DNA from: Paracoccaceae bacterium
GTDB lineage: Bacteria; Pseudomonadota; Alphaproteobacteria; Rhodobacterales; Rhodobacteraceae
NCBI GenBank assembly: GCA_014323795.1
Contig: JACONK010000018.1
Span: 186,001 to 250,000, forward strand
Direction: 5' to 3'
Length of the DNA: 64,000 nucleotides
The number at the start of each line of letters is the position of its first letter. The first letter of the stretch is position 1. Both the position numbers and the translations under genes were made by a program. Shown here one piece after another: positions 9,928 through 20,804 of the stretch. The notes beneath the pieces were generated by a model. The model was not told where the DNA came from. It saw only the letters and a list, made by a program, of their open reading frames with translations, and did not search any database.

Positions 9928-10362
9928 CTTCCTCCGGTGCCCGAAACCGGCCATTCCGGGGTGCCGCGCCATGCAAAAGCACAGTGCCATCCGGCAATCG
10001 GTCCACCGTACGGATCAGTTTACGGATCAGTTTGCGTTCCAAAATTTGCAGTACGCGGCGCAGATCATGGACCCGGCACAGGATGTGGCCGGTCCATAGC
10101 CACCACTGCATAGGCCCCATGCCTGCCTGCAAACCCGGGTCGCTTTTCGATCCGGCAAAGCACATGTTCCGCCGTCCGGCGAAAGATCGAAAACACGGCT
10201 ACTTCCTTGTGGCGCGGAAAGGTTATAATCGCGCCATTCGCCTGCTGCCACCATGCGCCCGTAGAGTGCCATGATCGATTGCAGTTCGCGTGGCGGCGAA
10301 AATGCACCGGTACCGGCTGAGTGCGGACAGGCGTCAGCAGGGTAACCGTTTGCATCATCATA
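9899..10362 (-). pseudogene. Decayed DUF2794 gene with at least three frameshifts
   Basis: Segments of one recognisable DUF2794-type protein occur in order in three frames. They are MMMQTVTLLTPVRTQP (frame A), ELQSIMALYGRMVAAGEWRD (frame B), KEVAVFSIFRRTAEHVLCRI through AYAVVAMD (frame A again), and TGHILCRVHDLRRVLQILER (frame C). DUF2794 is a small conserved alphaproteobacterial family of unknown function. A 12-bp exact tandem duplication at 10010-10033 doubles KLIR in the last segment. The left end is uncertain; homology probably stops near 10000. Either this is real decay or the assembly carries clustered indels. Confidence 0.7.
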
Positions 10363-10900
10363 GGTTCACCCTGCGGTCCGTTGCCGTCGATTTCAAGCAC
10401 CGTTCCACAGCCCGGTACCCCGGGCCTGAATTCCCCTTAAATTTCCGAAGCAGATATCGATGACCGGGGCCGGGGATGCCCTTTGCGGCGACATTCACCA
10501 CGGATATCCCTGCCATGATCCGGCGTGACTTCCATAAATATTTGTGGCTGTTCCTTGCCAAAGCGACAAGCGGCATGTGCGCAGCCTGCACCCTGTTGGC
10601 ATCGGGGGATATCCGGACTCCCGAATCCGGCGGCAACCCTGTGGATGTCGCCATTTCGGCGGGGATTGTTTCGTTCTGATGAAGTCCGCCAGGCGGGATG
10701 GTGTTATGGCGATTAACGGGCCCGGACGCAGGCCTGCGTAACCAGGGTCATACCGCCCATGCGTACTTCCTGTCCAACCTGGTGGCTTTCGGGATAGATC
10801 CGCAGGTCACCGGGCTTTGCCGAAGATAGGCATTTGAAAGGCGAACGGGGGCTACCCGGCCCCGTGCAAGGACGGGTGTGGCCCGGGCTACAAACCGGGG
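10363..10900. other. Intergenic region, no supported gene
   Basis: These 538 bases between the DUF2794 remnant and hspQ contain only short frames. One minus-strand stretch near 10695-10880 reads as PGDLRIYPESHQVGQEVR in an open frame without a start codon. It might be another gene remnant, but I cannot assign it. Confidence 0.3.
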
Positions 10901-11227
10901 TCAGTTCATCTGCACGTCCAACTGATAAAACCCGTTGCGCAATTCGCCGAAAAGGGCGGGCACATCCGGGTGTTCCACCGGGTCACCGCTGAGGTCGCGC
11001 ACAAGGTTCTGTTCGGACACATAGGCCACATAATAGGATGAATCGTTTTCCGCCAGCAGGTGGTAGAACGGCTGGTCTTTCATCGGGCGGCTTTCTTCCG
11101 GGATCGATTGCCACCATTCTTCGGTATTTGAGAAAGTCGGGTCAATGTCGAACACAACCCCCCGGAACGGGTGTTTTCGATGCCGGACCACCTCACCAAT
11201 CGTGAACTTTGCTTCCGCTGTCAGCAT
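10901..11227 (-). CDS. hspQ: Heat shock protein HspQ (YccV-like hemimethylated-DNA-binding family)
   Basis: A 108-residue protein with the family pattern FTIGEVVRHRKHPFRGVVFDIDPTFSNTEEWW, then PFYHLLAE and a YVAYVSEQNL strand. HspQ is a small heat-inducible protein that in enterobacteria acts as a specificity-enhancing factor for Lon; that role is known elsewhere and inferred here. The ATG at 11227 is chosen because the family pattern starts just after it and GGAGGT lies upstream, although 12 bases away. The upstream open frame to 11278 is probably not translated. Confidence 0.85.
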   Translation of the reverse strand: MLTAEAKFTIGEVVRHRKHPFRGVVFDIDPTFSNTEEWWQSIPEESRPMKDQPFYHLLAENDSSYYVAYVSEQNLVRDLSGDPVEHPDVPALFGELRNGFYQLDVQMN

Positions 11228-11892
11228 ACCCGTACCAGCACCTCCGAAAACAGAACTCACCGCCCTGTATACCCGCATTCGTCACCCCGGTATGGGGAAT
11301 TCTGCAGCATATTACAAGAATTTTCAGGCAAAAATATTTTTTTTAAATACGACAGAAACAGATTTGCAAATCGTCTGGGTGGCTGTTCCGTGCGGTTTAT
11401 GGCCGGACCGGATGCTGCCGTTCTTGCTGTTCCGTGCCGGGTTCATTTCGCTTTCAGACAAGGGTAAAGGTGCACCTTTGCCAAGGGTTCGCAGTACTTG
11501 GGTAAATTGTCGGCAGGCAGACATATCCGAACCTTTTGCCGGGGCCACGCTTGCAAATATCAGTTGCCCTGGCATCCGCCCTGATTCGGGCCCGGGCTTT
11601 CATCTCCGGAGTTAAAAACCACGTTCCTGTATCTGAATTTCAACACTATCGCCGTTGAAGAAGTGTACAATGGCTTCAGAAACGCCAATACTACCGCCTC
11701 CGGCAACTGTGACAAGTGCCAGGGTGGTTATGGATTTTTCATCGGGGAACGCCTGTTCTGTGACGCACCGCACCCGGGCGTCAGGGGGCGCGGCATCCCT
11801 GCCCGGATCAGGCGCAGTGTTTCACCTTTTCCGGTTGTATGCCATGTTCCCGGGGCTATTATCCGGCAAACCGCAGGGAATGAGGCAAACCA
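11228..11892. other. Intergenic region with AT-rich stretch
   Basis: These 665 bases between hspQ and the transglycosylase-like gene hold an AT-rich stretch (about 11310-11365, including a run of T) that could carry promoters for either side. A short frame near 11663-11896 (TASGNCDKCQGGYGFF) has a paired-cysteine look but no recognisable family. I do not call a gene here. Confidence 0.35.
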
Positions 11893-12477
11893 TTGAAACA
11901 CATTAAAGTCCTGCTGCTGCTGGTTCTGGCCCTGACAGCATGTTCTGTCGGGCGCGTTGACCCGCCGGAAAATCTCGACAATGCGTGCAGTATCCTGAGC
12001 CACCAAAAGCGCTGGTCTAAAGACCTGGACCGCGTTGAACAGAACTGGGGTGTTCCGCGCCATGTCATCCTGGCCACCATCTACCATGAAAGCAGGTTCG
12101 TGGCGAACGCCCGGACACCCTACAAATTTGCTTTCGGCGTGATCCCGATGGGGCGGCGAAGCACCGCCTACGGGTACAGCCAGGCACTGGACGGCACTTG
12201 GGAGGATTACAAAATAGCAACCGGCAACACGCGCGCACGGCGCAACCGGTTTCACGATGCGGTTGATTTTATGGGCTGGTATATGAACAGGACAGAACAG
12301 AAAACCGGCGTTCCCAAGACCGACGCCTACAACCAGTACTTGGCCTATCATCAGGGGCACACCGGCTATCGCCGCGGCAGCTATCGGGGCAAGCCCGCGC
12401 TGATCGCCGTCGCCAACAAGGTTCAGGCCCGGTCAAACATGTACGCCGTGCAATTGGCGACCTGTCCGCAGTACTGA
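11893..12477 (+). CDS. Lytic transglycosylase-like lipoprotein
   Basis: A 194-residue protein beginning at TTG with GAGG upstream. Its lipoprotein signal peptide (LLLLVLALTAC, lipobox LTAC) points to the outer membrane or periplasm. The core WGVPRHVILATIYHESRF carries the Glu-Ser of SLT-type lysozyme-like domains, followed by AYGYSQALDGTW. The family cleaves peptidoglycan glycan strands. The Glu is present and the fold match is good; the precise substrate is unknown. It is alone on this strand, between hspQ and lolA. Confidence 0.82.
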   Translation: MKHIKVLLLLVLALTACSVGRVDPPENLDNACSILSHQKRWSKDLDRVEQNWGVPRHVILATIYHESRFVANARTPYKFAFGVIPMGRRSTAYGYSQALDGTWEDYKIATGNTRARRNRFHDAVDFMGWYMNRTEQKTGVPKTDAYNQYLAYHQGHTGYRRGSYRGKPALIAVANKVQARSNMYAVQLATCPQY

Positions 12478-12598
12478 TTCGGATGCGGCCAGGCAGGTGA
12501 TTGTGGCGGCGTCAAAATCGGTTTCCGTCGGGAATGTTTGGTCCGGACCCAGGTTCAGAATCGCGTCAACGAAGTGTTCATCGGCGGGGCGGCAGGGT

Positions 12599-13222
12599 CT
12601 AGCGTTCGGTTCCGGTATCTTCCCTGACCATCCTGTCAATGTCAAACAGGGCCGCGGGCAGCCGCCCGCCGGTAGCCAGCGGACCGAGTGTAACGGTCGT
12701 GCTGTGCCCGCTTTGATCTGTCACAACCCATTGGCGCAATGTTGTCGGGGCAGCACTGAAAACCAGCGTCACCTGACCCTGGTCCGGGTATTCCGGATTC
12801 CGGGCCGTGATGCTGGTGGCATTCCCTTCTGACTGGTGAGCAGTAATCATACCGGACCGGCCAAGGTTGACCACGCGCTTAAGAAGGATGTAGAGTGGTG
12901 TTCGATTCAGCGGATACTGCTGCGGCCCCTGATTGGATTTGCCATCGAAAATCGCAAGCCGCCCTTGGCCCGCAACCACCAGGGCACTGTCGGGGGGGGC
13001 GTATTCAAACCGCATCCGCCCCGGTCGGGACAGATAAAATATCCCGCGCGACCGTGTGTGATCCGGGTTGATCTGGACGAATGTACCCTGCGCCGTTTTC
13101 AGGCTGTTGAGGTAGCGGTTCAGTTCGGTGATCGGAATCCTGTTCGCAGCCCCCCCGGCCGGGGTGGCGACGGGAACAAGCGGCAGAACAGCAACCATGC
13201 CAAGGAATTGTCTGCGTTTCAT
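12599..13222 (-). CDS. lolA: LolA family outer-membrane lipoprotein carrier
   Basis: A 207-residue periplasmic chaperone that shuttles lipoproteins from LolCDE to the outer membrane. It has a signal peptide with twin arginines (MKRRQFLGMVAVLPLVPVA), then LNRYLNSLKTAQGTFVQINPD and RGIFYLSRPGRMRFEYAPP, typical of LolA beta strands. The start at 13222 gives a proper signal peptide; a longer in-frame start at 13258 is unlikely. It follows ftsK on the same strand after 83 bases, the usual Rhodobacterales order. An 8-base C run encodes part of the APP segment. Confidence 0.9.
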   Translation of the reverse strand: MKRRQFLGMVAVLPLVPVATPAGGAANRIPITELNRYLNSLKTAQGTFVQINPDHTRSRGIFYLSRPGRMRFEYAPPDSALVVAGQGRLAIFDGKSNQGPQQYPLNRTPLYILLKRVVNLGRSGMITAHQSEGNATSITARNPEYPDQGQVTLVFSAAPTTLRQWVVTDQSGHSTTVTLGPLATGGRLPAALFDIDRMVREDTGTER

Positions 13223-13305
13223 GAGGTGCAGTATAGGAACGGGGTTGTGCCAATACAATCAGCGAGCCCGGTGATCCGGTGCGGGGCGGCACACCGTGCC
13301 GGATC

Positions 13306-16011
13306 TTATATCTCCGGCACCAGAACCTCGCGCTTGCCGACCGGGCTGGCCCGGCTGACGATACCCGCGTCTTCCATCTGTTCCACCAGTCGTGCGGCCT
13401 TATTATAGCCGATGGCGAGTTTGCGCTGGATGTAGCTTGTCGAACACTTGCGATCCCTGGTCACAATCGCCACCGCCTGATCATAAAGCGCGTTCTCGCC
13501 GCCGGCAGTGGTACCAAGACCGAGCACAGCGTCGATGCCGGAGGCATGGTCTTCCGCCGGGCCTTCAACCACGCCGCCGACGTATACCGGCGGGCCATAG
13601 GCCTTCAGCGCGGTGACGATCTCTTCAACCTCTTCGTCGCTGGCAAAGGGCGCGTGGACGCGGGTGATCTTTCCGCCGCCAGCCATATAGAGCATGTCGC
13701 CCATACCCAGCAGATGTTCGGCCCCCATCTCCCCCAGAATCGTGCGGCTGTCAATCTTTGACGTGACCTGGAAGGAAATCCGAGTCGGGAAATTGGCCTT
13801 GATCGTGCCGGTGATGACGTCAACCGACGGACGCTGCGTCGCCATGATCAGGTGGATGCCCGATGCCCGGGCCATCTGCGCAAGACGCTGGATGCAGGCC
13901 TCGATCTCTTTGCCCGCGACCATCATCAAATCTGCCATTTCATCTACGATGACCACAATGAATGGCATTTTTTCAGGGGTAAATTGCTCCGTCTCGAAGA
14001 TCGGTTCGCCGGTTTCATCGTCAAAGCCGGTCTGCACGGTGCGGGTGAAATCCTCTCCCTTTGCGAGGGTGGCATCGACCCGGTCGTTGTATCCGCGGAT
14101 GTTGCGCACACCCATCTTGGACATCTTGCGATAGCGATCTTCCATTTCAGATACGACCCACTTGAGCGCGGTCACAGCCTTCTTCGGGTCGGTCACAACC
14201 GGGCTCAGCAGATGCGGGATGCCGTCATAGACGCTGAGTTCCAACATCTTCGGGTCAATCATGATCATCCGGCACTGGTCAGGGGACAGTTTGTAAAGCA
14301 GACTCAGGATCATCGTGTTGATCGCCACGGATTTGCCGGACCCGGTGGTTCCCGCAATCAGCAGGTGGGGCATTCTGGCAAGATCTGCGACCATCGCCGT
14401 GCCGCCGATATCCTTGCCCAGTGCCAGCGGCAGGGCATGATGCCCTTCGCCGTAGTCGCGGCTGGACAGGATCTCGCGCAAGAGCACAGTTTCGCGATTT
14501 TCGTTCGGCAGTTCGATGCCGATAACCGACCTGCCGGGCACCGTGGAAACCCGTGCGCTAAGCGCACTCATCGATCTGGCAATATCGTCTGCCAAACCGA
14601 TGACACGGCGGGATTTCAGGCCAGGGGCAGGGCCCAGTTCGTACATCGTGACAACCGGACCCGGGCGCACCGAAATAACCTCGCCCTTTACGCCGTAGTC
14701 ATCGAGCACATTTTCCAGCATTCGGGCATTTTCCTCAAGTGCCTCATCGGACAGGTGGTGGCGCACGACGGTTGACGGCGACTGCAACAGGTTGAGCGGC
14801 GGGGGCCCATACCCGGCAGCCCCGGACCCGAACAGGTTCGGCTGGGCCTCTGCCCTGGCACGCCGGCTTTCCCGCGGTGTCCCGGTACGCCGGCACACGA
14901 TATCAGAAGGTGCCGGATCTGCCGCATGCGCCCGGCGGACAGCCGAAAGGGAAGGCACCGGGTCGTACGGCGGTCGCGCATCCTGTTCTGTGTCTTCCGT
15001 AAACGCCGCCGGTTCGTCACGACTGTCGCGGAAGATATTTTCAGTGACCGGCGGTTCCGGGCGCGGGATACGCAGGGACCGGGCCCGCAAAACCTTTGAT
15101 GGGATGACATCGGTGAAACCGGGTCGCAGGCGACCTTCGTCGCTGGTGTCAGCCGCTGCAATCATGGCGGTTCCTGCATCACAGGCATCATCGTCTGCCA
15201 ATGTGCGGAACCCGGGTATACTGATCCGAAAGAATCTGCGCCGCACCGTCGCAGGCGCGGTACCGGGGGTATCCGACCCCGTGGCGGGCATTGCCGTCCG
15301 GGCCTGACGGCGGGTGGCAATGCGGTTCCGGGCTGTTCTTACGCCCCAAACGCCCCCCCGCAGGCAGAGGCCTAATACGGCCAGGGCGGAGGCGTAGGTC
15401 AGGATGGTTGCGAGCAGAACCGTGCGACCGATGATACGGAGCTCGAATCGCGTGAAGCCGAGCGCACACAGCCCTGTCGCCACAAAAAGCCCGGCCAGAG
15501 CAAGGGTTAACAGCAGCAGGCTCAGATCCTGGTCAAACGGTGCCCAGTCTATCAGAACGCCCAGGGCAGCGTCACCGGCAACGCCACCAAGGCCAAAGTT
15601 ATGGGCCCAGAATGCTGGCGGGATGTTAGCCGCCAGGAATATGGCAGACGCCGCCACGAAGACGGGCATCATCACCACGGCTCGGCCGAACATACGCCTG
15701 TCGCCCAAGTGCAGCACGAACCGCATCCCCCAAGTACCAATCAGAACCGGAAAGACCCAGGATGCCATGCCAAGCGTCAGCATCAACCAGCTTGCCAGCA
15801 CAGCCCCGGGTGCACCGAGCCTGTTTTGCACCGGTTGAGAGACTGCGGAATAAAAACCACTGTCATTGGGGGAATAAGACCACAGAATCGTGCTGAAGAT
15901 AGCCGCAAGCGCGATGGCGACCAAGCCCATCAGCTCTGACCCGCGTTTGCGGATTGCATCCTGCGTGTGTATATCCAGCAGCGGGTCACGCTGGCGCGTC
16001 TGATAAGCCAT
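13306..16011 (-). CDS. ftsK: DNA translocase FtsK
   Basis: A 901-residue septal DNA pump. Four or five N-terminal membrane segments (about residues 20-215) anchor it, a long variable linker follows (about 220-400), then the RecA-like motor with Walker [13 protein letters not shown] and Walker B region [14 protein letters not shown]. The C-terminal winged-helix gamma domain ([20 protein letters not shown]) reads KOPS sequences. It clears the terminus and activates XerCD at division. It lies directly downstream of the aminotransferase gene (15 bases) and is likely co-transcribed with it and lolA. Confidence 0.96.
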   Translation of the reverse strand: MAYQTRQRDPLLDIHTQDAIRKRGSELMGLVAIALAAIFSTILWSYSPNDSGFYSAVSQPVQNRLGAPGAVLASWLMLTLGMASWVFPVLIGTWGMRFVLHLGDRRMFGRAVVMMPVFVAASAIFLAANIPPAFWAHNFGLGGVAGDAALGVLIDWAPFDQDLSLLLLTLALAGLFVATGLCALGFTRFELRIIGRTVLLATILTYASALAVLGLCLRGGVWGVRTARNRIATRRQARTAMPATGSDTPGTAPATVRRRFFRISIPGFRTLADDDACDAGTAMIAAADTSDEGRLRPGFTDVIPSKVLRARSLRIPRPEPPVTENIFRDSRDEPAAFTEDTEQDARPPYDPVPSLSAVRRAHAADPAPSDIVCRRTGTPRESRRARAEAQPNLFGSGAAGYGPPPLNLLQSPSTVVRHHLSDEALEENARMLENVLDDYGVKGEVISVRPGPVVTMYELGPAPGLKSRRVIGLADDIARSMSALSARVSTVPGRSVIGIELPNENRETVLLREILSSRDYGEGHHALPLALGKDIGGTAMVADLARMPHLLIAGTTGSGKSVAINTMILSLLYKLSPDQCRMIMIDPKMLELSVYDGIPHLLSPVVTDPKKAVTALKWVVSEMEDRYRKMSKMGVRNIRGYNDRVDATLAKGEDFTRTVQTGFDDETGEPIFETEQFTPEKMPFIVVIVDEMADLMMVAGKEIEACIQRLAQMARASGIHLIMATQRPSVDVITGTIKANFPTRISFQVTSKIDSRTILGEMGAEHLLGMGDMLYMAGGGKITRVHAPFASDEEVEEIVTALKAYGPPVYVGGVVEGPAEDHASGIDAVLGLGTTAGGENALYDQAVAIVTRDRKCSTSYIQRKLAIGYNKAARLVEQMEDAGIVSRASPVGKREVLVPEI

Positions 16012-16026
16012 CTCTTACTCCTTCCC

Positions 16027-17199
16027 TTAAATATGGTGCCGGATTTCGGCCAATCCGCGGGCCACGTCGTCCCGATCAGCCACAAGGGCGACGCGAATAT
16101 ATCCCGCGCCCGGGTTGCCCCCGGCCCCATCCCGCGCGAAATAAGATCCCGGCAACACCCGAACACCACTGCTTTGCCACAGTGCCAAGGCTGTCGCCTC
16201 GCCATCTTTCACCGGCAACCAAAGGAAAAAACCTGCCTCCGGCAGTCGGAACCCATCTACGTTGCCCAGAATATCCCCGGCAATCGTGAACTTTTCCCGA
16301 TAGCGTATGCGGTTTTCTTCCACATGGGTCTCTTCGGCCCAGATCTCTGCCGCAGCCAGCTGGAGCGGCCCCGGCAGCGGTGCTCCGCAATAGGTACGCA
16401 GCTGTTTCAGTGCCGTGATGGTGGCCGACCCGCTGGCCGCGAAGCCAGACCGTAAACCAGGCAGGTTTGACCGCTTCGATAGGGAATGGAACGCAACCAC
16501 CCGGTCCGGATCGACGCCAGTCCGCTTAACCGCATGCAAAACTCCCGGAGGCGGCATGTTGCGATAAATCTCCGCATAACATTCGTCAGCAAAAACGTAA
16601 AAATCATAGTGTTCCGCCAATTCCAGCAGGTTGCACCAGTAGTCCGTAGTCGCCACAGATCCGTGCGGATTGGACGGCGAACAGATGTAAGCAATGGCGG
16701 TCCGGTTGAGGATGGAACCGGAAACGGCTGAATAATCCGGCAGATAGCCGTTGGACCGCACGGCAGGCAGAAAAACGGCTTCCGCCCCGACAGCGGCTGC
16801 GGCAATCGCATAGACCGGGTAAAACGGGTTGGGAACCAGCACCACGGGTCGGCCACCCTTGTCTTCCGGACAGAGCGCGACACAGCAATTGAACAGCCCT
16901 TCGCGGGTACCGTTCAATGCCATAAGATTGCTTTGCGCATCCAGCGTCACGGCATACCTTCTTGAAACCCAATCGGCAATCGCGTTCAACAGTTCCGGGG
17001 CACCGGCATTGGGCGGATAGCAGTTGAACCCGACGGCATGCCTGGAAATCAGGTTCATGACCATCGGCGGGAAAGCGTGCGCCGGTTCCCCAATAGTCAT
17101 ATGCAGCACATCCCCGCCCGGTTGGTGATGATCCAGAAGGGCGCGCAGGCGTACAAAGGGATGGGCTGGCAGGTGTGAAAACCGCTCGGGAAAATACAT
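16027..17199 (-). CDS. PLP-dependent aminotransferase (DapC-like)
   Basis: A 390-residue fold-type I aminotransferase. The PLP lysine is in HSLSKRSNLPGLRSG; other family landmarks are NGTREGLFN, NPFYPVYAIAA, CSPSNPHGSV and FADECYAEIY. The pattern resembles succinyldiaminopimelate aminotransferase of lysine/peptidoglycan synthesis, the usual occupant of this slot upstream of ftsK, but substrate is not proven by sequence. The start at 17199 has GAGG in front. Gene order amidase-aminotransferase-ftsK-lolA is conserved in the group. Confidence 0.87.
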   Translation of the reverse strand: MYFPERFSHLPAHPFVRLRALLDHHQPGGDVLHMTIGEPAHAFPPMVMNLISRHAVGFNCYPPNAGAPELLNAIADWVSRRYAVTLDAQSNLMALNGTREGLFNCCVALCPEDKGGRPVVLVPNPFYPVYAIAAAAVGAEAVFLPAVRSNGYLPDYSAVSGSILNRTAIAYICSPSNPHGSVATTDYWCNLLELAEHYDFYVFADECYAEIYRNMPPPGVLHAVKRTGVDPDRVVAFHSLSKRSNLPGLRSGFAASGSATITALKQLRTYCGAPLPGPLQLAAAEIWAEETHVEENRIRYREKFTIAGDILGNVDGFRLPEAGFFLWLPVKDGEATALALWQSSGVRVLPGSYFARDGAGGNPGAGYIRVALVADRDDVARGLAEIRHHI

Positions 17200-17321
17200 G
17201 TCTGCCTCGGGTTTTCGGGGTCTGTGAACCGCCCCGTTCAGCGGAACCATGGCACATTCGGGATGGGGGCACCACCCCCGCCAGCCATGGCACCGCAGAT
17301 GTGGCTTTTGGCAATGGGTTT

Positions 17322-18656
17322 TCAGGCCGTGTTCAGAACCTGTTCCACGCCCTGGCCAAGGCGCAGCAATCGCCGGTCATCCCCGGGGGGTGCCAGCATC
17401 ATCAGGCCGACACCCGGCACCGCCGTCGGCAGCGTCAGGGCGCACAGACCCAGCAGATTGCCGACCCGTGTATTGCGCAGGGCCATAAGGTTGGCCCAAA
17501 CGTAGTAGTCGCTGTCTGTCAGCAGCCGGTCCAGGGCGGGCGGCAATATGGGGCAGGTCGGTGCCAGAATCGCATCATAGCCTGCGGTCTGGGCCGGATA
17601 GGCGCGCCGCAGGCCCAGCATACGCTTGTAGGCCGCAACGTAATCAACCCCGGAAAACTGCCGCCCGGTCTCAAACCGCTTTCGGATTTCGGGGAACATG
17701 ACATCGCCGCGGCTTTCGATCTCTGTGTGCCATTGGGCGCATGCCTCTACCGGAACCAGGACGCCGCCGATGGCCAGAACCTCTGCCACGGCGGGGATTT
17801 CGACATCCTCCAGCGTCGCCCCCGCCGATGACAGGCGACGGACTGCGCCCTCAAACCCCTGTGCGACACCGGATTCAAGGTCAGAAAGCATCGAAGTCTT
17901 GCAGACGGCAAATCTGGCACCGGACAGGCCAGCCCCGGCAAGGTCGGTGCGCATCCCGGTCAGGGCTTCCAGCAGCAGGGCGGCATCCTCGACCGAACGG
18001 CAGAGCGGGCCAACCGTATCAAGGGAACCGCACAGCGGAACCACCCCATGAAGCGAAATCAGACCAGCGGTGGTTTTCAGGCCGACCAGATTATTCCAGG
18101 CCGCCGGAAGACGCACAGACCCGCCGGTATCAGACCCGATACCCGCCGCAGCCATCCCGAACGCAACGCTGGCAGCAGCACCGGAGGAGGAGCCGCCGGG
18201 ATCTGCCGCCGGGTCATTGACACAGGGCGGTGTCTGCGTGACCGGATTTAGCCCCAGACCGGAAAACGCCAGTTCCGCCATATGGGTTTTGCCCAGGCAA
18301 ACCAGCCCACGGGCGGTTGCCATCGCCAGACAGGCCGCATCCTGCTCCGGTATGCGACCTTTCAGCAGGGCAGAGCCCGCCTCTGTCCCGATACCTGCTG
18401 TATCGAAAAGATCTTTCCAACTGATCGGCACCCCGTCAAGCGGGCCCCGGCGCACACCATCCCTGGCACGGGTCCGGGCGGCGGTGGCCTCTGCCCGGGT
18501 CCGGTCCGGTGTCAGCCGCACATAAATGCGGGCCCCGGCGGCGTGGCTGCGGGCAGCATCCAGATAAGTTTCCGCCAGGTCCAGCGGGTCAATGGCACCG
18601 CGCCCGATTTCACGGCCGAGATCGCCTGCTGTGGCCTGGAGCCAAGGATCGGACAC
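17322..18656 (-). CDS. Amidase (amidase signature family)
   Basis: A 444-residue amidase with an intact Ser-cisSer-Lys triad. The Lys is in VPISWKDLFD, the cis-Ser in PGGSSSGAAASVA, and the nucleophilic Ser in GSDTGGSVRLPA. Family members hydrolyse small amides, or act as GatA. It lacks a GatB/GatC context and is shorter than many GatA proteins, so it is most likely a general amidase of unknown substrate. It is divergent from the ubiH-type gene across 80 bases. Confidence 0.87.
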   Translation of the reverse strand: MSDPWLQATAGDLGREIGRGAIDPLDLAETYLDAARSHAAGARIYVRLTPDRTRAEATAARTRARDGVRRGPLDGVPISWKDLFDTAGIGTEAGSALLKGRIPEQDAACLAMATARGLVCLGKTHMAELAFSGLGLNPVTQTPPCVNDPAADPGGSSSGAAASVAFGMAAAGIGSDTGGSVRLPAAWNNLVGLKTTAGLISLHGVVPLCGSLDTVGPLCRSVEDAALLLEALTGMRTDLAGAGLSGARFAVCKTSMLSDLESGVAQGFEGAVRRLSSAGATLEDVEIPAVAEVLAIGGVLVPVEACAQWHTEIESRGDVMFPEIRKRFETGRQFSGVDYVAAYKRMLGLRRAYPAQTAGYDAILAPTCPILPPALDRLLTDSDYYVWANLMALRNTRVGNLLGLCALTLPTAVPGVGLMMLAPPGDDRRLLRLGQGVEQVLNTA

Positions 18657-18736
18657 AGGTATCTCCGGTATCTCCGGAATTTTATATGATTTTAGCGACC
18701 CATTCCCCCATGGACAATCATGCCAAGGGATACAAT

Positions 18737-19972
18737 ATGCATTCCATGCGCCCTGACACGGATATCATCATCGTTGGCGGCGGGTTGTGTGGCCCGGTGC
18801 TCGCTATCGCGGTCGCCGGGACCGGGCTGCGCGTGACGCTCATCGATGCCCTGCCAGTGGCCACCCGGCGCGCAGCAGGATTTGACGGGCGCGGCTATGC
18901 CCTGGCACTGACCAGTGTACGCATGTTGCAAGCACTTGGCATATGGGACGAGCGGCGAACACGGGCACAACCGATCCTTGACATCAAGGTCGCCTGTTGC
19001 AGGACCGGGGAAGGCACCTCACCTCGCCTTGTCCATTTTAATCACCGCGACATGGAGGAAGGCCCTATGGGCTGCGTCATCGAGGACCGTTTCCTGCGGG
19101 CCGCCCTGATGGACGCGGTCAAATCCGACACCGCAATCACGCAGATCAACGAACACCCTGTTGTGGCACAAGAGACAACCCCGGGCGGCATCACCTGCAC
19201 CCTGAAGGATGGTACCCGCCTCCGCGGCCAGCTGCTGGTCGGCTGCGACGGGCGGCACAGCGGGGTGGCCGTACGCGCCGGAATAAAACGTATCGGATGG
19301 AATTACGACCAGGCCTCCCTGGTCTGTGCGGTGGACCACGAACGACCACACAACGGGGTGGCGTATCAGCTGTTCAGGCCCGCCGGTCCGCTGGCGATTC
19401 TGCCGCTGCCGGGCAACCGGTCCGCCATCGTTTGGACGGAAGACCGCACCAGGGCAGGGGACATTCATGGGCAGACCCCGGAGGATTACCTGGCAGCACT
19501 TCGGCCTGTTTTCGGCAATTTTCTGGGCGCGATCAGCCTGGCGGGGGGGCGGTTTCTTCATCCCCTCGACCTATCCCTCGCGGTTCGGTTTATTGCCCCG
19601 CGGGTGGCCATTGCCGGGGATGCGGCCCATGGCATCCACCCGCTGGCGGGCCAGGGGCTCAACCTTGGTTTGCGGGATATAGCCAGTCTTGCAGAGGTTA
19701 TCGCTGAAGCCGCACGCCGCGGTCAGGACATCGGCAGTGTGGCAGCCCTAAGATCCTACGAAACCTGGCGCCGCTTTGACACCGCCGGGCTGGCCGCGGC
19801 GACAGACGGGCTCAACCGCCTGTTTTCAAACGATTGTGGCACCCTGCACAGTATGCGCACCCTTGGCATGGATGTGGTGAACAAGGTTGGAACCCTGCGC
19901 CGGATATTCATGCGTGAAGCGGCGGGTCTGACCGGTGATCTGCCCCGCCTGTTGCAGGGTAAACCGATCTAG
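18737..19972 (+). CDS. UbiH/UbiF/COQ6-family FAD hydroxylase
   Basis: A 411-residue flavin monooxygenase for ring hydroxylation in ubiquinone synthesis. N-terminal dinucleotide-binding motif [19 protein letters not shown], middle motif DGRHS in [14 protein letters not shown], and FAD-binding [19 protein letters not shown] are all present. The ATG at 18737 has AAGGGA 7 bases before it. Which ring position it hydroxylates cannot be read from sequence. Its last four bases overlap, tail to tail, the end of the Trm112-like gene. Confidence 0.9.
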   Translation: MHSMRPDTDIIIVGGGLCGPVLAIAVAGTGLRVTLIDALPVATRRAAGFDGRGYALALTSVRMLQALGIWDERRTRAQPILDIKVACCRTGEGTSPRLVHFNHRDMEEGPMGCVIEDRFLRAALMDAVKSDTAITQINEHPVVAQETTPGGITCTLKDGTRLRGQLLVGCDGRHSGVAVRAGIKRIGWNYDQASLVCAVDHERPHNGVAYQLFRPAGPLAILPLPGNRSAIVWTEDRTRAGDIHGQTPEDYLAALRPVFGNFLGAISLAGGRFLHPLDLSLAVRFIAPRVAIAGDAAHGIHPLAGQGLNLGLRDIASLAEVIAEAARRGQDIGSVAALRSYETWRRFDTAGLAAATDGLNRLFSNDCGTLHSMRTLGMDVVNKVGTLRRIFMREAAGLTGDLPRLLQGKPI

Positions 19973-20163
19973 GCCCGTCGGTCTTCCAGCGGTCGTGCCT
20001 CATCAATCAGCAGGATCGGGATGCCGTTGCGAATCGGGAACGCGAGTTTTGCGGATTTGGATACCAGTTCCTGGCGATCCGCATCAAACGACAGAGGCCG
20101 ATGACTGACCGGGCAGACCAGTGACTCAATCATTTTTGGGTCAGAATCTGCCGTACCGCTCAT
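19969..20163 (-). CDS. Trm112-like small protein (UPF0434)
   Basis: A 64-residue protein with the family core [17 protein letters not shown], then [21 protein letters not shown]. Trm112-like proteins partner methyltransferases in other organisms; the bacterial role is poorly defined. Only one Cys of the usual zinc-binding set is present (the family form here is CPVSHRPL), so metal binding is doubtful. It is translationally coupled (ATGA) to the upstream LON-domain gene. Confidence 0.88.
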   Translation of the reverse strand: MSGTADSDPKMIESLVCPVSHRPLSFDADRQELVSKSAKLAFPIRNGIPILLIDEARPLEDRRA

Positions 20164-20804
20164 TGTAATTTTTCCTTGCCGGAACCGGCGGCGAGTTCAA
20201 ACTCCATCAGCGTGGTCAGGGTTTCCCTCCGCGATTGCAGGCAGGGGGCTTCCAGCAGGGCCTGCTTGTCTTCCGGGGCGAAAGGACAGAGCATGGACAG
20301 GCTGTTGATCAACAGTTCTTCATCCGCCTCCCGCAGGTTGTCCCAATCGGTGCGCAGACGGGCCGCCTCGAGGAATTTACCCAGCAGGTTGAGGAACCGG
20401 GGGCGATCAAACCCGTCGTCCGGATGCGGGATTGTCATATCCCGGGTAAAACTGTCCCAGGCCACATCGGCACAGGCATATGGTCTGTCCCCTTCCCGAA
20501 TATCCCGGATCCGGAACCGACTGATACCGGAAAGGGTGATCAGATACCTGCCGTCTTCTGTTTCAGAAAAAGACGTCACCCGCCCGGCGCAGCCGATTCT
20601 GTGTAAGCCGGCCGGGGCACCGTCGGGGTTTTTCCGCGGCTGGACCAGCCCGATCAGCCGATGGCTTGAAGCCAGGGTATCATCCAGCATCGCCAGATAT
20701 CCGGGTTCAAATATATTCAGCGGCAACCGCGAACGGGGCAGCAAAAGTGCCCCGGGCAGCGGAAAAACGGGAATCGATTGCGGCAGGTCTGACACGGGTT
20801 TCAT
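20160..20804 (-). CDS. LON substrate-binding-domain protein
   Basis: A 214-residue protein made only of the Lon N-terminal (substrate-binding-like) domain. Landmarks are [29 protein letters not shown] and the LSGISRFRI strand. No ATPase or protease domain follows. Stand-alone LON domain proteins of this length are common in alphaproteobacteria, and their function is unknown. It is the first gene of a two-gene unit with the Trm112-like gene, overlapping by 4 bases. Start at 20804; a GGGGGT lies directly before it. Confidence 0.88.
   Translation of the reverse strand: MKPVSDLPQSIPVFPLPGALLLPRSRLPLNIFEPGYLAMLDDTLASSHRLIGLVQPRKNPDGAPAGLHRIGCAGRVTSFSETEDGRYLITLSGISRFRIRDIREGDRPYACADVAWDSFTRDMTIPHPDDGFDRPRFLNLLGKFLEAARLRTDWDNLREADEELLINSLSMLCPFAPEDKQALLEAPCLQSRRETLTTLMEFELAAGSGKEKLQ

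Noticed and set aside
10476-10679. A 67-codon plus-strand frame after the DUF2794 remnant
   Set aside because: No convincing start site or family; similar-sized frames occur in every direction in this region.
12961-13000. An 8-base C/G run inside lolA as another contingency site
   Set aside because: The frame is intact and the run encodes a normal Pro-Pro segment; the length is unremarkable at this GC content.
13852-14775. A 307-codon plus-strand frame
   Set aside because: It is antisense to the conserved FtsK motor domain; GC-rich DNA commonly leaves such shadow frames.
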